A DNA stretch of 64,000 bases from Megasphaera lornae (GTDB lineage: Bacteria > Bacillota > Negativicutes > Veillonellales > Megasphaeraceae). The DNA lies in the NCBI RefSeq assembly GCF_000214495.1, contig NZ_AFIJ01000033.1:1-64000 (forward strand), given 5' to 3'. How positions within the stretch are numbered: the first letter of the stretch is position 1; each line of letters starts with the position of its first letter. The position numbers and the translations under genes are program-made. The notes under the pieces are model-generated. The model made no database searches. It was given only the letters and a program-made list of their open reading frames with translations, and was not told the DNA's origin. This document shows positions 52,157-60,319 of this stretch, piece by piece.

Positions 52157-52804
52157 TCAAGCCTGTAAGAAACGAATAATCTCTGCCCGATCAGAGGCGC
52201 CGAAAATCGCGCTTCCGGCAACTAAAAAAGTGGCCCCGGCCGCTTTTACCGACGGTGCCGTCTTCCTATTTATCCCTCCGTCCACTTGTACTGCAGCACA
52301 GGTATTTCCGCTCGCATCTAAAAGAGCCCGGGCCTGCTTTATTTTTTCGACAGCATACGGAAGAAAACGTTGCCCGCCGAAGCCGGGATTGACACTCATA
52401 ATTAAAATTAAATCAACTTGTGCCGCCACCCATTCCAACGTCGTCACCGGAGTAGCCGGATTTAAAGCCACACCGGCTTTCATATGCGCATCATGAATCG
52501 CTTGTAATACCCGATCCAAATGCACGCAAGCTTCTTGATGTACCGTCACATACGTCACCCCGGCCGCCGCCAACCCGTCAATATACGTTTCCGGATGTTC
52601 TACCATTAAATGCGCATCAAACGGCAATTGTGTGTACTTTCGCACGGCTTGCACCACCGGTATACCGAACGTTAAATTGGGTACAAAATGACCGTCCATC
52701 AAATCTAAATGGATACACCGGGCACCTTTTTTTTCTACATCCTGTATTTCTTCCGCTAATTTAGCGAAATCCGCTGATAAAATAGAAGGGCAAACTGTAA
52801 TCAT
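52157..52804 (-). CDS. rpe: Ribulose-phosphate 3-epimerase
   Basis: This pentose-phosphate enzyme interconverts ribulose-5-P and xylulose-5-P. The 215-residue TIM barrel has PSILSADFAKL, CIHLDLMDGHFVPN with metal His/Asp, VHLMVEHP-like AHLMVEHPETY, VNPGFGGQRF and VDGGINRKTA. It follows rsgA with the SD in the rsgA stop region, the arrangement of Bacillus. Confidence 0.97.
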   Translation of the reverse strand: MITVCPSILSADFAKLAEEIQDVEKKGARCIHLDLMDGHFVPNLTFGIPVVQAVRKYTQLPFDAHLMVEHPETYIDGLAAAGVTYVTVHQEACVHLDRVLQAIHDAHMKAGVALNPATPVTTLEWVAAQVDLILIMSVNPGFGGQRFLPYAVEKIKQARALLDASGNTCAAVQVDGGINRKTAPSVKAAGATFLVAGSAIFGASDRAEIIRFLQA

Positions 52805-52805
52805 C

Positions 52806-53663
52806 TTATTTTTTCCTTTCTTTCGCCTCTTGAAACAGCTGACAATACGATTCATAGCGAGCTCTGAAAATATGTCCGTCTTTTACCGCCTCTTTAATAC
52901 GACAATCCGGTTCCGCCATATGTGCGCAAGGCGAAAAACGGCAACGTCCCAAATAGGGAACAAATTCGGGAAATAAGTTCTGTATTTCTTCAGGGGCGGC
53001 ACTTACCAAAGCAACGGCGCTGAATCCCGGCGTATCCACCACATAGGTCTGCTCACGCAAGGGGATAATTTCCGCATGTCGCGTAGTATGTCTGCCGCGC
53101 TGTATTTTTTTGCTGACCGCTCCTATATGTAAATCTTCCCTCCCCGTAATCCGGGCCAACAAGCTCGATTTTCCCACTCCCGAAGGGCCGGAAAATACGG
53201 TCATTTTTCCGTCCAAGCGAGCGGTCACCGCCCCGATTCCCGCTCCCGTGTAAGCGGAAACGGCATATACTTCATAGCCGCATTGCCTATAATATTTTGT
53301 ATACCATTGAGTCATACGAGGATTCAACTCACACTTATTTAAAAGCAATATAGGCGTTAAATGCTGATACATACACGAAGCCAACAACGTATCGGTCAGA
53401 CGATAATTAAGTTTCGGTACGGCCGGGGTCATCACTACCATAATTTGATCAACATTGGCAACAGCCGGACGCCGTAATTCATTTTTTCGTGCAAGTACCT
53501 GTTCAATAACGCCTTTACTCGTATCAATCGGCGTAATCATCAACATATCGCCTACTAATATTTTAGTTTTCACCTTACCGCGGCGACGACATTCCCACAA
53601 TCCCGCCGGTCCTACATCCACATAATAATATCCGTTATAATTTTTGATGACACGGCCGACCAT
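52806..53663 (-). CDS. rsgA: Ribosome small-subunit GTPase RsgA
   Basis: RsgA checks maturation of the 30S decoding centre. The 285-residue protein has an N-terminal OB fold, a permuted GTPase order with LLNKCEL (G4, with Glu where Asp is usual), then GPSGVGKSSLL (G1) and DTPGF (G3), and a zinc knuckle C-(4)-CAHMAEPDC. It sits between pknB and rpe as in other Firmicutes. Confidence 0.95.
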   Translation of the reverse strand: MVGRVIKNYNGYYYVDVGPAGLWECRRRGKVKTKILVGDMLMITPIDTSKGVIEQVLARKNELRRPAVANVDQIMVVMTPAVPKLNYRLTDTLLASCMYQHLTPILLLNKCELNPRMTQWYTKYYRQCGYEVYAVSAYTGAGIGAVTARLDGKMTVFSGPSGVGKSSLLARITGREDLHIGAVSKKIQRGRHTTRHAEIIPLREQTYVVDTPGFSAVALVSAAPEEIQNLFPEFVPYLGRCRFSPCAHMAEPDCRIKEAVKDGHIFRARYESYCQLFQEAKERKK

Positions 53664-53682
53664 TTTCGCTCCCCCTAATTTT

Positions 53683-55626
53683 TTACAAATATTGGTCTTG
53701 TACGAGTGTATTGTTTATAAATACCTTAACATGTGTGCGACCGACGCCGCTCACATTTTTAACGACCGTATCTCCGCCTGCCTGCACTTTATCATACACA
53801 GTTCGTGAACCGTTATCATCGGTAAGAACAATTTGTACATGCGGATTGGACGAGCCGTTCGGCACATGAATATTTACTTTTCCGGAACGCATGGCGCCGG
53901 TCCCTTCCTTCGGTACATCCGCCGAAGACGTATCGGCCGTTTGCGGGTATGTCACATACAAATCCGCCGTCCGACCGCCTTTACGCAAAGACTGCCCCGT
54001 AACCGTCGCTTGTGCATTCGGCAAATTACTATTGAGATTCCCTACCGTGCCGATAGAAATGCCGGCATTATTTAATGTCTGCATAGCCGTATCCAAAGAC
54101 ATGCCGCGAGTGTCGGGAACATTAACGGGAGCCGCTTCCTTCACTTTCACCCGACTTACGACAACATCAATCGTAGTATTTTGTGCAACTTTATCCGGCG
54201 AAGAAGGCGTTTGTTGTAAAATTTTTCCGTCCTCACGATCCGCATCCGCATACGTTACAGTCCCGACAGACAACCCGATTTCTTTTAATTTTCGCGTCGC
54301 CTCATCCAAAGTTAACCCCCGCAAATCGGGAACCAATACGGTATCGCCGTGATTGCCGCGACTCACGGTCAAATAAATGGTCCGATTGGCTTTTACGACA
54401 GAACCGCCGATCGGGGTCTGCGTAATCACTTCTCCCACCGGGACATCACTGCTGTCCACTTCTTTTACGGAAACGGATAAATGCTTATCCGTAAGCATCG
54501 TTTGTGCAATTTCCATTTGTTTTCCCGTCACGTCCGGTACCGTAATATCTTGTGTACTCCAAAAATTTCCAAAAGAAAAAAACGCCCATAAAAAAGCAAT
54601 AATAAATACACTGCCCATAGCAATAATAATCGATTTTTTAGAATGCCGACTGACGGAATCAAGAAAGCGATTAAAAATATTCCCTTCTCCCCGTGTGTTT
54701 TTTTCCGGCACAGGGGGCAATTTAACCGTTCCTTCAAACCCTTTTTTTATAATCGGCATCGCACCTTTATTGGAATTTACAAAACCTTGTGACAAGCGTA
54801 ATTCCGACATCAGTTCCTCTACCGATTGAAACCGGTCATCCGGGTTCTTGGCCATCGCTTTTAAAATGCAACGTTCTACCAGCCGCGGAATTCGTCGGTT
54901 ATATTTAGTCGGTAAAGGAATGGCATCCTGTACATGCTGCAAGGCAATACTCAGCGGCGTATCGCCTTCAAAAGGAACGACACCGGTCATCATTTCATAC
55001 ATTACTACCCCGAGCGAATAAATATCCGTTCGCTCATCCAAGGTATTTCCCGAAGCTTGTTCCGGGGAAAAATAATGAACAGAACCTAAAATTTTTTTGT
55101 CTTCTTTCATGGTTGCACTGGAATTAATCGCACGTGCAATACCGAAATCGGCGACTTTAATGCGCCCCGTTTCCGTCACCAAAATATTATGCGGTTTTAT
55201 ATCACAATGCACCAGTCCGTTATGATGCGCACTTTCTAATGCCTCTCCAATGTCAAAGGCGATCTGAATAGACGTATTAATCGGTAAATGCCCATGTTTT
55301 TCAATATATTCTTTCAAGGTCTCGCCACGTACAAATTCCATAACAATATAATGGATATCGCCGTCTTTACCGACATCGTAAATATTCACGATATTAGGAT
55401 GCGATAATTTTGCCGCCGCCTGCGCTTCCTGTCTAAACCGCGTAACAAATTCATGATCATTTCCATATTCAGCATGCAAAATTTTTACCGCCACAATGCG
55501 GTCCAGTAAAATGTCGCGCGCCTTATATACTACAGCCATGCCGCCCGTGCCCACTTCTTCCAATATTTGATATCGGTTCGCTAAGGTATGACCTGTCATT
55601 GTTTCTTGTTCCACCACTTTCATCAT
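53683..55626 (-). CDS. pknB: PASTA-domain Ser/Thr protein kinase
   Basis: This membrane kinase senses cell-wall fragments and adjusts growth. Residues 15-280 are a Hanks kinase: GTGGMAVVYKA glycine loop, Lys48, catalytic HCDIKPHN (150-157), DFG (170-172) and SPEQ. A membrane segment spans about 342-361, followed by three extracellular PASTA domains (from about residues 370, 438 and 510, each opening VPD) and a C-terminal domain of about 70 residues of unknown type. The partner phosphatase is 8 nt upstream. Confidence 0.96.
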   Translation of the reverse strand: MMKVVEQETMTGHTLANRYQILEEVGTGGMAVVYKARDILLDRIVAVKILHAEYGNDHEFVTRFRQEAQAAAKLSHPNIVNIYDVGKDGDIHYIVMEFVRGETLKEYIEKHGHLPINTSIQIAFDIGEALESAHHNGLVHCDIKPHNILVTETGRIKVADFGIARAINSSATMKEDKKILGSVHYFSPEQASGNTLDERTDIYSLGVVMYEMMTGVVPFEGDTPLSIALQHVQDAIPLPTKYNRRIPRLVERCILKAMAKNPDDRFQSVEELMSELRLSQGFVNSNKGAMPIIKKGFEGTVKLPPVPEKNTRGEGNIFNRFLDSVSRHSKKSIIIAMGSVFIIAFLWAFFSFGNFWSTQDITVPDVTGKQMEIAQTMLTDKHLSVSVKEVDSSDVPVGEVITQTPIGGSVVKANRTIYLTVSRGNHGDTVLVPDLRGLTLDEATRKLKEIGLSVGTVTYADADREDGKILQQTPSSPDKVAQNTTIDVVVSRVKVKEAAPVNVPDTRGMSLDTAMQTLNNAGISIGTVGNLNSNLPNAQATVTGQSLRKGGRTADLYVTYPQTADTSSADVPKEGTGAMRSGKVNIHVPNGSSNPHVQIVLTDDNGSRTVYDKVQAGGDTVVKNVSGVGRTHVKVFINNTLVQDQYL

Positions 55627-55633
55627 CGTATCC

Positions 55634-56344
55634 TCATTCTACGGTTGTTAAAATTGCCGTCACATTATCTTTCGCACCATTCGCATACACACAGTCCAAA
55701 AGCTCGTGAATACACTGTCGTTCACTGTTTTCCCGCTCTTGTAACACAGCCTGTATCGTCTGTGTCGTTACAAACGAAGTTAAGCCGTCCGTGCATAAAA
55801 GAATACGATCTCCCGCAAATACGGAAAAATTTCCCGTATCCACCGTTAAATCCTTATCTACACCGATAGCGCGCGTCAGCACATGCCGCTGCGGATGCAC
55901 CGCCGCTTCGGAAAGCGTAATTTTGTGCGTATCCAACAGCACTTGCACCAACGTATGATCCGTGGTTATTTGCTGTAAGACATCCTGATGATACACATAT
56001 ATACGACTGTCCCCAACATGCGCCCAGGACATCTTATTACCTTGTCGTTGCAACATAGTCAGCGTTGTTCCCATGCCTTCTAAAGAGGTATCGATAATCG
56101 TCTTGCTCAAAACACAGGCATTGGCATATTGAACCGCCTTTTCCAACAAAATCGGTTCCTCGCGGGTATAATGCGACACATAATACGCCACCGCTTCTAC
56201 CGCCGTACGGCTGGCCACTTCTCCGCCTACATAACCGCCCATGCCGTCCGCAACGGCTAACATATCTTGTTGTTCACTTATATAAAAGGAATCTTCATTG
56301 ACCTTCCGTACCAGACCGATCCGAGATTCACCGTAGGTACCCAA
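55634..56344 (-). CDS. stp: PP2C-type protein phosphatase (PrpC/Stp)
   Basis: This cytosolic Mn-dependent phosphatase reverses PknB. Motifs: GLVRKVNEDSF, AVADGMGGYVGGEVAS, AHVGDSRIYVY, HVLTRAIG and LCTDGLT, with metal Asp residues. The start is uncertain: TTG 56344 lies 9 nt after SD GAGAGGG and gives a typical 236-residue protein starting near GTYGESRIG; the GTG at 56380 has no SD. Confidence 0.93.
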   Translation of the reverse strand: MGTYGESRIGLVRKVNEDSFYISEQQDMLAVADGMGGYVGGEVASRTAVEAVAYYVSHYTREEPILLEKAVQYANACVLSKTIIDTSLEGMGTTLTMLQRQGNKMSWAHVGDSRIYVYHQDVLQQITTDHTLVQVLLDTHKITLSEAAVHPQRHVLTRAIGVDKDLTVDTGNFSVFAGDRILLCTDGLTSFVTTQTIQAVLQERENSERQCIHELLDCVYANGAKDNVTAILTTVE

Positions 56345-56401
56345 AATTTCATACCCTCTCTTTCTTATGCCTATAGGCACAACTAATACATATCATATAC
56401 C

Positions 56402-57439
56402 CTACTTCCTGTCAACCGCTTCGCGTTGAATTCGCAATTGCCCGCAAGCGGCTTGAATTTCACTGCCCATTTCTCGCCGCAACGTAACAGAAATATGATG
56501 TTTTTTTAAAATTTTTACAAATGCCTGCATTTCTCGTAACGTCGGTCGCCGTAAGCCGACATCGTAATTATCATTAATAGGAATCGCATTAATGAGTACA
56601 TTTTTATGTGCCATCCGTGCGGCCAATTCCTCGGCACAGGCGGGTGTACAAGTAAGGTCACGAATTAAAATATATTCAAACGTAACTTTCCGTCCCGTCA
56701 CGGCAAAGTAATGAAACGCAGCCCGGACAATATCCTCCCAGGCATACGTATCGGCAATCGGCATAATTTTTCGCCGCAGTTCGTGATTCGACGCATGTAA
56801 AGATACGGCCAAATTAACAGGAATCCCTTCTTGCGCCAGTTTATATATTTGCGGCACAATTCCTGCCGTCGAAATAGTCATATTGCGGTAGCCCAAATAA
56901 AAACTGTACGCTTCATGAATCGTTCGTAAAAAGCGAAGAACGTTATCATAATTCAGTAACGGCTCACCGGTCCCCATAAGCACGACAGAATGCAAATCCG
57001 TTGTTACATAGCGACGAAAAGCCAACAATTGCGCCTGCATTTCTCCCATCGTTAAATTTCGCACAAAACCGTTTTTAGCGGATGCACAAAAAAGACAATT
57101 AACCGCACAACCTACTTGCGAAGAAAGACAAATGGAATTGCCGTAATTATGTCGCATCAACACGGTTTCTACAGTCTGTCCGTCTGCCAATTGCACTAAA
57201 AGTTTTACCGTCTCACCATTTGCGGAATCCAGCCTGGATACAATCGGCGGAATATAAATTTCCAACAAATTTTGCAATTTCTGCCGATCTTGTTTCGGCA
57301 GCTGAACCATGTCTTCCCAGACAGTAATATTTTGTTTATATACATAGTGGAAAATTTGTTTTGCCCGAAATTTTTTAATACTGTGCGCCTCTAAAAATTG
57401 CTGTAATTCCGGCAAGGTAAAATCCAACAACGAAAGCAT
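56402..57439 (-). CDS. rlmN: Dual-specificity 23S rRNA/tRNA m2A methyltransferase RlmN
   Basis: RlmN is a radical-SAM enzyme that makes 2-methyladenosine in 23S rRNA and tRNAs. The 345-residue protein has the 4Fe-4S motif CAVNCLFCAS, LMGTGEPLLNYDNV, NLAVSLHASNHELRRKIMPI and the late methyl-carrier cysteine in EIQAACGQL. SD AAGGGAT overlaps the rsmB stop. Confidence 0.96.
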   Translation of the reverse strand: MLSLLDFTLPELQQFLEAHSIKKFRAKQIFHYVYKQNITVWEDMVQLPKQDRQKLQNLLEIYIPPIVSRLDSANGETVKLLVQLADGQTVETVLMRHNYGNSICLSSQVGCAVNCLFCASAKNGFVRNLTMGEMQAQLLAFRRYVTTDLHSVVLMGTGEPLLNYDNVLRFLRTIHEAYSFYLGYRNMTISTAGIVPQIYKLAQEGIPVNLAVSLHASNHELRRKIMPIADTYAWEDIVRAAFHYFAVTGRKVTFEYILIRDLTCTPACAEELAARMAHKNVLINAIPINDNYDVGLRRPTLREMQAFVKILKKHHISVTLRREMGSEIQAACGQLRIQREAVDRK

Positions 57440-57440
57440 C

Positions 57441-58769
57441 TCAGCTATCCCTTCTCATTTTTGCAATAAAAAATCCGTCTATGCCGTCCCGTTGCGGCAA
57501 TACGTCAATATACTTTCCCGGTTGCGGCCAGGAACAGGTTTCCCCGGCCCGAAGCAGCGTAAACTCGGTATGTCGCTGTAAAAACGCTTCCACCACCGCC
57601 GCATTTTCCGCCGTATTTATAGTACATGTACTATATACAAGAATCCCGCCCGTTTTAACACAAGCGGCCGCGCCGTTCAATATACGCGTTTGAAGACTCG
57701 GCAAACGCATGAGATCCTGTTCTTTCTTCCGCCAACGCAGATCTAATTTACGCCGTAAAATCCCCAATCCCGAACAGGGTGCATCGACCAATACCCGATC
57801 CGCCTTCGCCGGAAACCGTTCGCCTATACGTACGGCATCCTGCAGTATGGTGCGTATATTCGACAGCTGTAATTTTTTCGCATTTTCCCGAATAAGTTGC
57901 AATTTATGTTCATATATATCCGCCCCGTATACGAGGCAATCGGGGCCTCCCAAGGAGGCGATATGCGTGGTCTTTCCTCCGGGGGCGGCGCAAACATCCA
58001 GCACGACATCTCCCGGTTGCGGATCCAACACATGCGCCACTAATTGGGAGGCTTCATCCTGTATCATAGCCCGACCTGCTGCCAGCAATTCCAAATTTTG
58101 TACAGCATCATTCGTTTCTATATACAAACTTTCCGGTGCATACCGTCCCGGTCGCGTGACAATTCCCTTTTCAGCCAACATGGCCATCGCTTTTTCCCGA
58201 GATATTTTCTGCGTTTGTATGCGTACGCATAACTCCGGAATCGTATCAAAAAATCGACACAATTTCACGGTTTCTTCAAAACCGTACTGTTGCAAACACC
58301 GGCGAATAAACCAGTTTTGCTGATGATAGGTCAACGCCAAATGAAGCACTTCATCTTCTTGTCGGGACGGAACGACAAATACTTCCGGCCGACGCAACGC
58401 ATTGCGCAATACAGCATTAACAAATTTTGCCATGCCTTCATGCCCCATCTTGCGTGCCAGAGCAACCGCTTCATAACAAGCCGCCGACGGCGGCACTTTG
58501 TCCAAATACTGCAACTGATACAATCCTAATCGCAAAATCGCCGCACAAACCGCATCCATCTGCTGTAACGATCGTTTACTGAGCATACCTATCGCACGAT
58601 CCAACATCGCCATATACCGTAATGTACCGTACACAAGTTCTGTATAAAAGCGTCGGTCCCGATCAGAGAGCGCATATTTTTTTATCATTCGGGATACCAC
58701 AATATTGCTGTATCCGCCGTCCTGCCAAATTAACAACAGGCTGCGTACAGCCAACTCGCGTATATTCAT
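57441..58769 (-). CDS. rsmB: 16S rRNA (cytosine-967-C5)-methyltransferase RsmB
   Basis: The 442-residue protein has an N-terminal NusB-like RNA-binding domain (residues 1-130) and a C-terminal Rossmann methyltransferase with VLDVCAAPGGKTTHIA, the first catalytic Cys in VDAPCSGLGILRRK and the second in VYSTCTINTAENA. It follows fmt after a 74-nt gap that contains a possible terminator, with SD AAAGGAG. Confidence 0.96.
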   Translation of the reverse strand: MNIRELAVRSLLLIWQDGGYSNIVVSRMIKKYALSDRDRRFYTELVYGTLRYMAMLDRAIGMLSKRSLQQMDAVCAAILRLGLYQLQYLDKVPPSAACYEAVALARKMGHEGMAKFVNAVLRNALRRPEVFVVPSRQEDEVLHLALTYHQQNWFIRRCLQQYGFEETVKLCRFFDTIPELCVRIQTQKISREKAMAMLAEKGIVTRPGRYAPESLYIETNDAVQNLELLAAGRAMIQDEASQLVAHVLDPQPGDVVLDVCAAPGGKTTHIASLGGPDCLVYGADIYEHKLQLIRENAKKLQLSNIRTILQDAVRIGERFPAKADRVLVDAPCSGLGILRRKLDLRWRKKEQDLMRLPSLQTRILNGAAACVKTGGILVYSTCTINTAENAAVVEAFLQRHTEFTLLRAGETCSWPQPGKYIDVLPQRDGIDGFFIAKMRRDS

Positions 58770-58796
58770 ACAAATTTATCTCCTTTATCCGCGTAT

Positions 58797-58825
58797 AAAA
58801 GAGGACAGCTTTTTAGCCGCTGTCC
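58797..58825 (-). terminator. Possible terminator between fmt and rsmB
   Basis: GGACAGC/GCTGTCC stem with a 9-nt loop and a TCTTTT tail on the minus strand. A second GGACAGC copy upstream could pair instead, so the element might act as a switchable or partial terminator. Confidence 0.5.
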
Positions 58826-58843
58826 CTGCTGTCCTTACCGCTG

Positions 58844-59782
58844 TCATTTTAAAACTTCGCCCACCCGCAAAGGTGTCCCCTGTAAAAATTGCCCCGTTTT
58901 CATGCGTTTGCGGCTCTCCGGCTGCACTTCCAACACACGTAAAGCGCCATTGCCGGTTTGTACCGTAAAATGTGCTTTATCTACCGCTATCACCGTTCCC
59001 GGCGGACATGACGACGTATGCGGCACGACTTGAGCCGACCAAATTTTCAACCGCTTTCCCGCATACTGCGTATACGCCCCGGGAGAAGGATCCAACGTTC
59101 GTATCCATCGTTCCAACACGATTGCCTCTTGCCGCCAATCCAAAGCGGCCATATCTTTTGTAATTTTAGCGGTATACGTAGCATGCGCTTCTTCCTGCGC
59201 GACAGCCCCGGCTTCATACGCCGGCAAATCCGCCAAAACTGTCGTCAAAGTACGCGCCCCCAACGTTGCCAGTTTAGTAAATAACGAGCCGGTTGTCTCC
59301 TCCGCGTCTAAGGAAAGTTCCGCCTGTTTCAAAATCTTCCCCGTATCCAGGCCTTCATCCAACCTCATAATCGTCACGCCGCTCTTCGTATCTCCTTCTT
59401 TAATGGCGTATTGAATAGGCGCCGCCCCGCGATATTTCGGTAGTAACGAAGCATGCACATTAAGGCATCCGTACATCGGCAAATGCACAATAGAAGGCGG
59501 CAATATTTTCCCATACGCAATCACAATAATCACGTCCGGAGCCAACTGCCGCAGCTGTGCTTCTACCTCTGCCGTGCGCAAATTTGTCGGTTGAAACACA
59601 GGAATATCATACATTTCCGCCGTTTTTTTGACGGGACCGGCCGTCACTTTTTTCCCCCGTCCCCGTTCTTTATCGGGTTGTGTAAAAACGGCTGCAATCT
59701 CATGCCCCGCCTCCTTCAAGGCCTTCAAAGAGGGCACGGAAAAATCGGGTGTTCCCATAAAAACAATACGCCATGGTCTCAT
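58844..59782 (-). CDS. fmt: Methionyl-tRNA formyltransferase
   Basis: Fmt formylates initiator Met-tRNA. The 312-residue protein has VFMGTPDFSVPSL, the folate-site NVHASLLPKYRGAAPI with catalytic Asn/His, GVTIMRLDEGLDTG and a C-terminal tRNA-binding domain. Its ATG overlaps the def stop by ATGA, pairing formylation with deformylation. Confidence 0.97.
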   Translation of the reverse strand: MRPWRIVFMGTPDFSVPSLKALKEAGHEIAAVFTQPDKERGRGKKVTAGPVKKTAEMYDIPVFQPTNLRTAEVEAQLRQLAPDVIIVIAYGKILPPSIVHLPMYGCLNVHASLLPKYRGAAPIQYAIKEGDTKSGVTIMRLDEGLDTGKILKQAELSLDAEETTGSLFTKLATLGARTLTTVLADLPAYEAGAVAQEEAHATYTAKITKDMAALDWRQEAIVLERWIRTLDPSPGAYTQYAGKRLKIWSAQVVPHTSSCPPGTVIAVDKAHFTVQTGNGALRVLEVQPESRKRMKTGQFLQGTPLRVGEVLK

Positions 59783-60243
59783 GCTTCCGTCACCTTTCGT
59801 ATATTTTTCGCTTTTTCAATAAATAAAATTCCGTTCAAATGATCAATTTCATGCTGAAAAATGCGTGCCAAAAAATGTTCCGGCTCATAATATACCGTTT
59901 TTCCTCTACGATTTAATGCTTTTACTTTAATTTTACTGTAACGAGAAACTATCCCATAGTATCCCGGTACGCTTAAACAACCTTCCGTATCTTCTTCCAT
60001 TTCCGTAGAAGTTTCCAAAATTTCCGGATTAATCAATTCAATAAGGCCGTTCCCGTCATCCAGAACAATCAACCGTAACGATTCATTAATTTGCGGTGCC
60101 GCCAAGCCGACACCGTTCGCTTTATACATAGTTTCCGCCATATCATCCAATAGTTTTTTTATATGTTTTGTAATAACCGGAACCGGCTTGGCTGCCGCTT
60201 TTAAAACAGGATTACCGGCTTTTATAATATTGAGTTTTGCCAC
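59779..60243 (-). CDS. def: Peptide deformylase
   Basis: Def removes the N-formyl group from nascent proteins. The 154-residue protein has the three conserved motifs GVGLAAPQ, EGCLSVP and QHEIDHLNG (metal Cys and two His with catalytic Glu). The start is GTG 60243 with SD TGAGGTG; the longer frame has no SD. Confidence 0.97.
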   Translation of the reverse strand: MAKLNIIKAGNPVLKAAAKPVPVITKHIKKLLDDMAETMYKANGVGLAAPQINESLRLIVLDDGNGLIELINPEILETSTEMEEDTEGCLSVPGYYGIVSRYSKIKVKALNRRGKTVYYEPEHFLARIFQHEIDHLNGILFIEKAKNIRKVTEA

Positions 60244-60319
60244 ATTATTCACCTCATTACTTACCATACCCGTGTTACTGTACTTAGTATACACCTATTC
60301 CGCCTATCTATCTATTATC

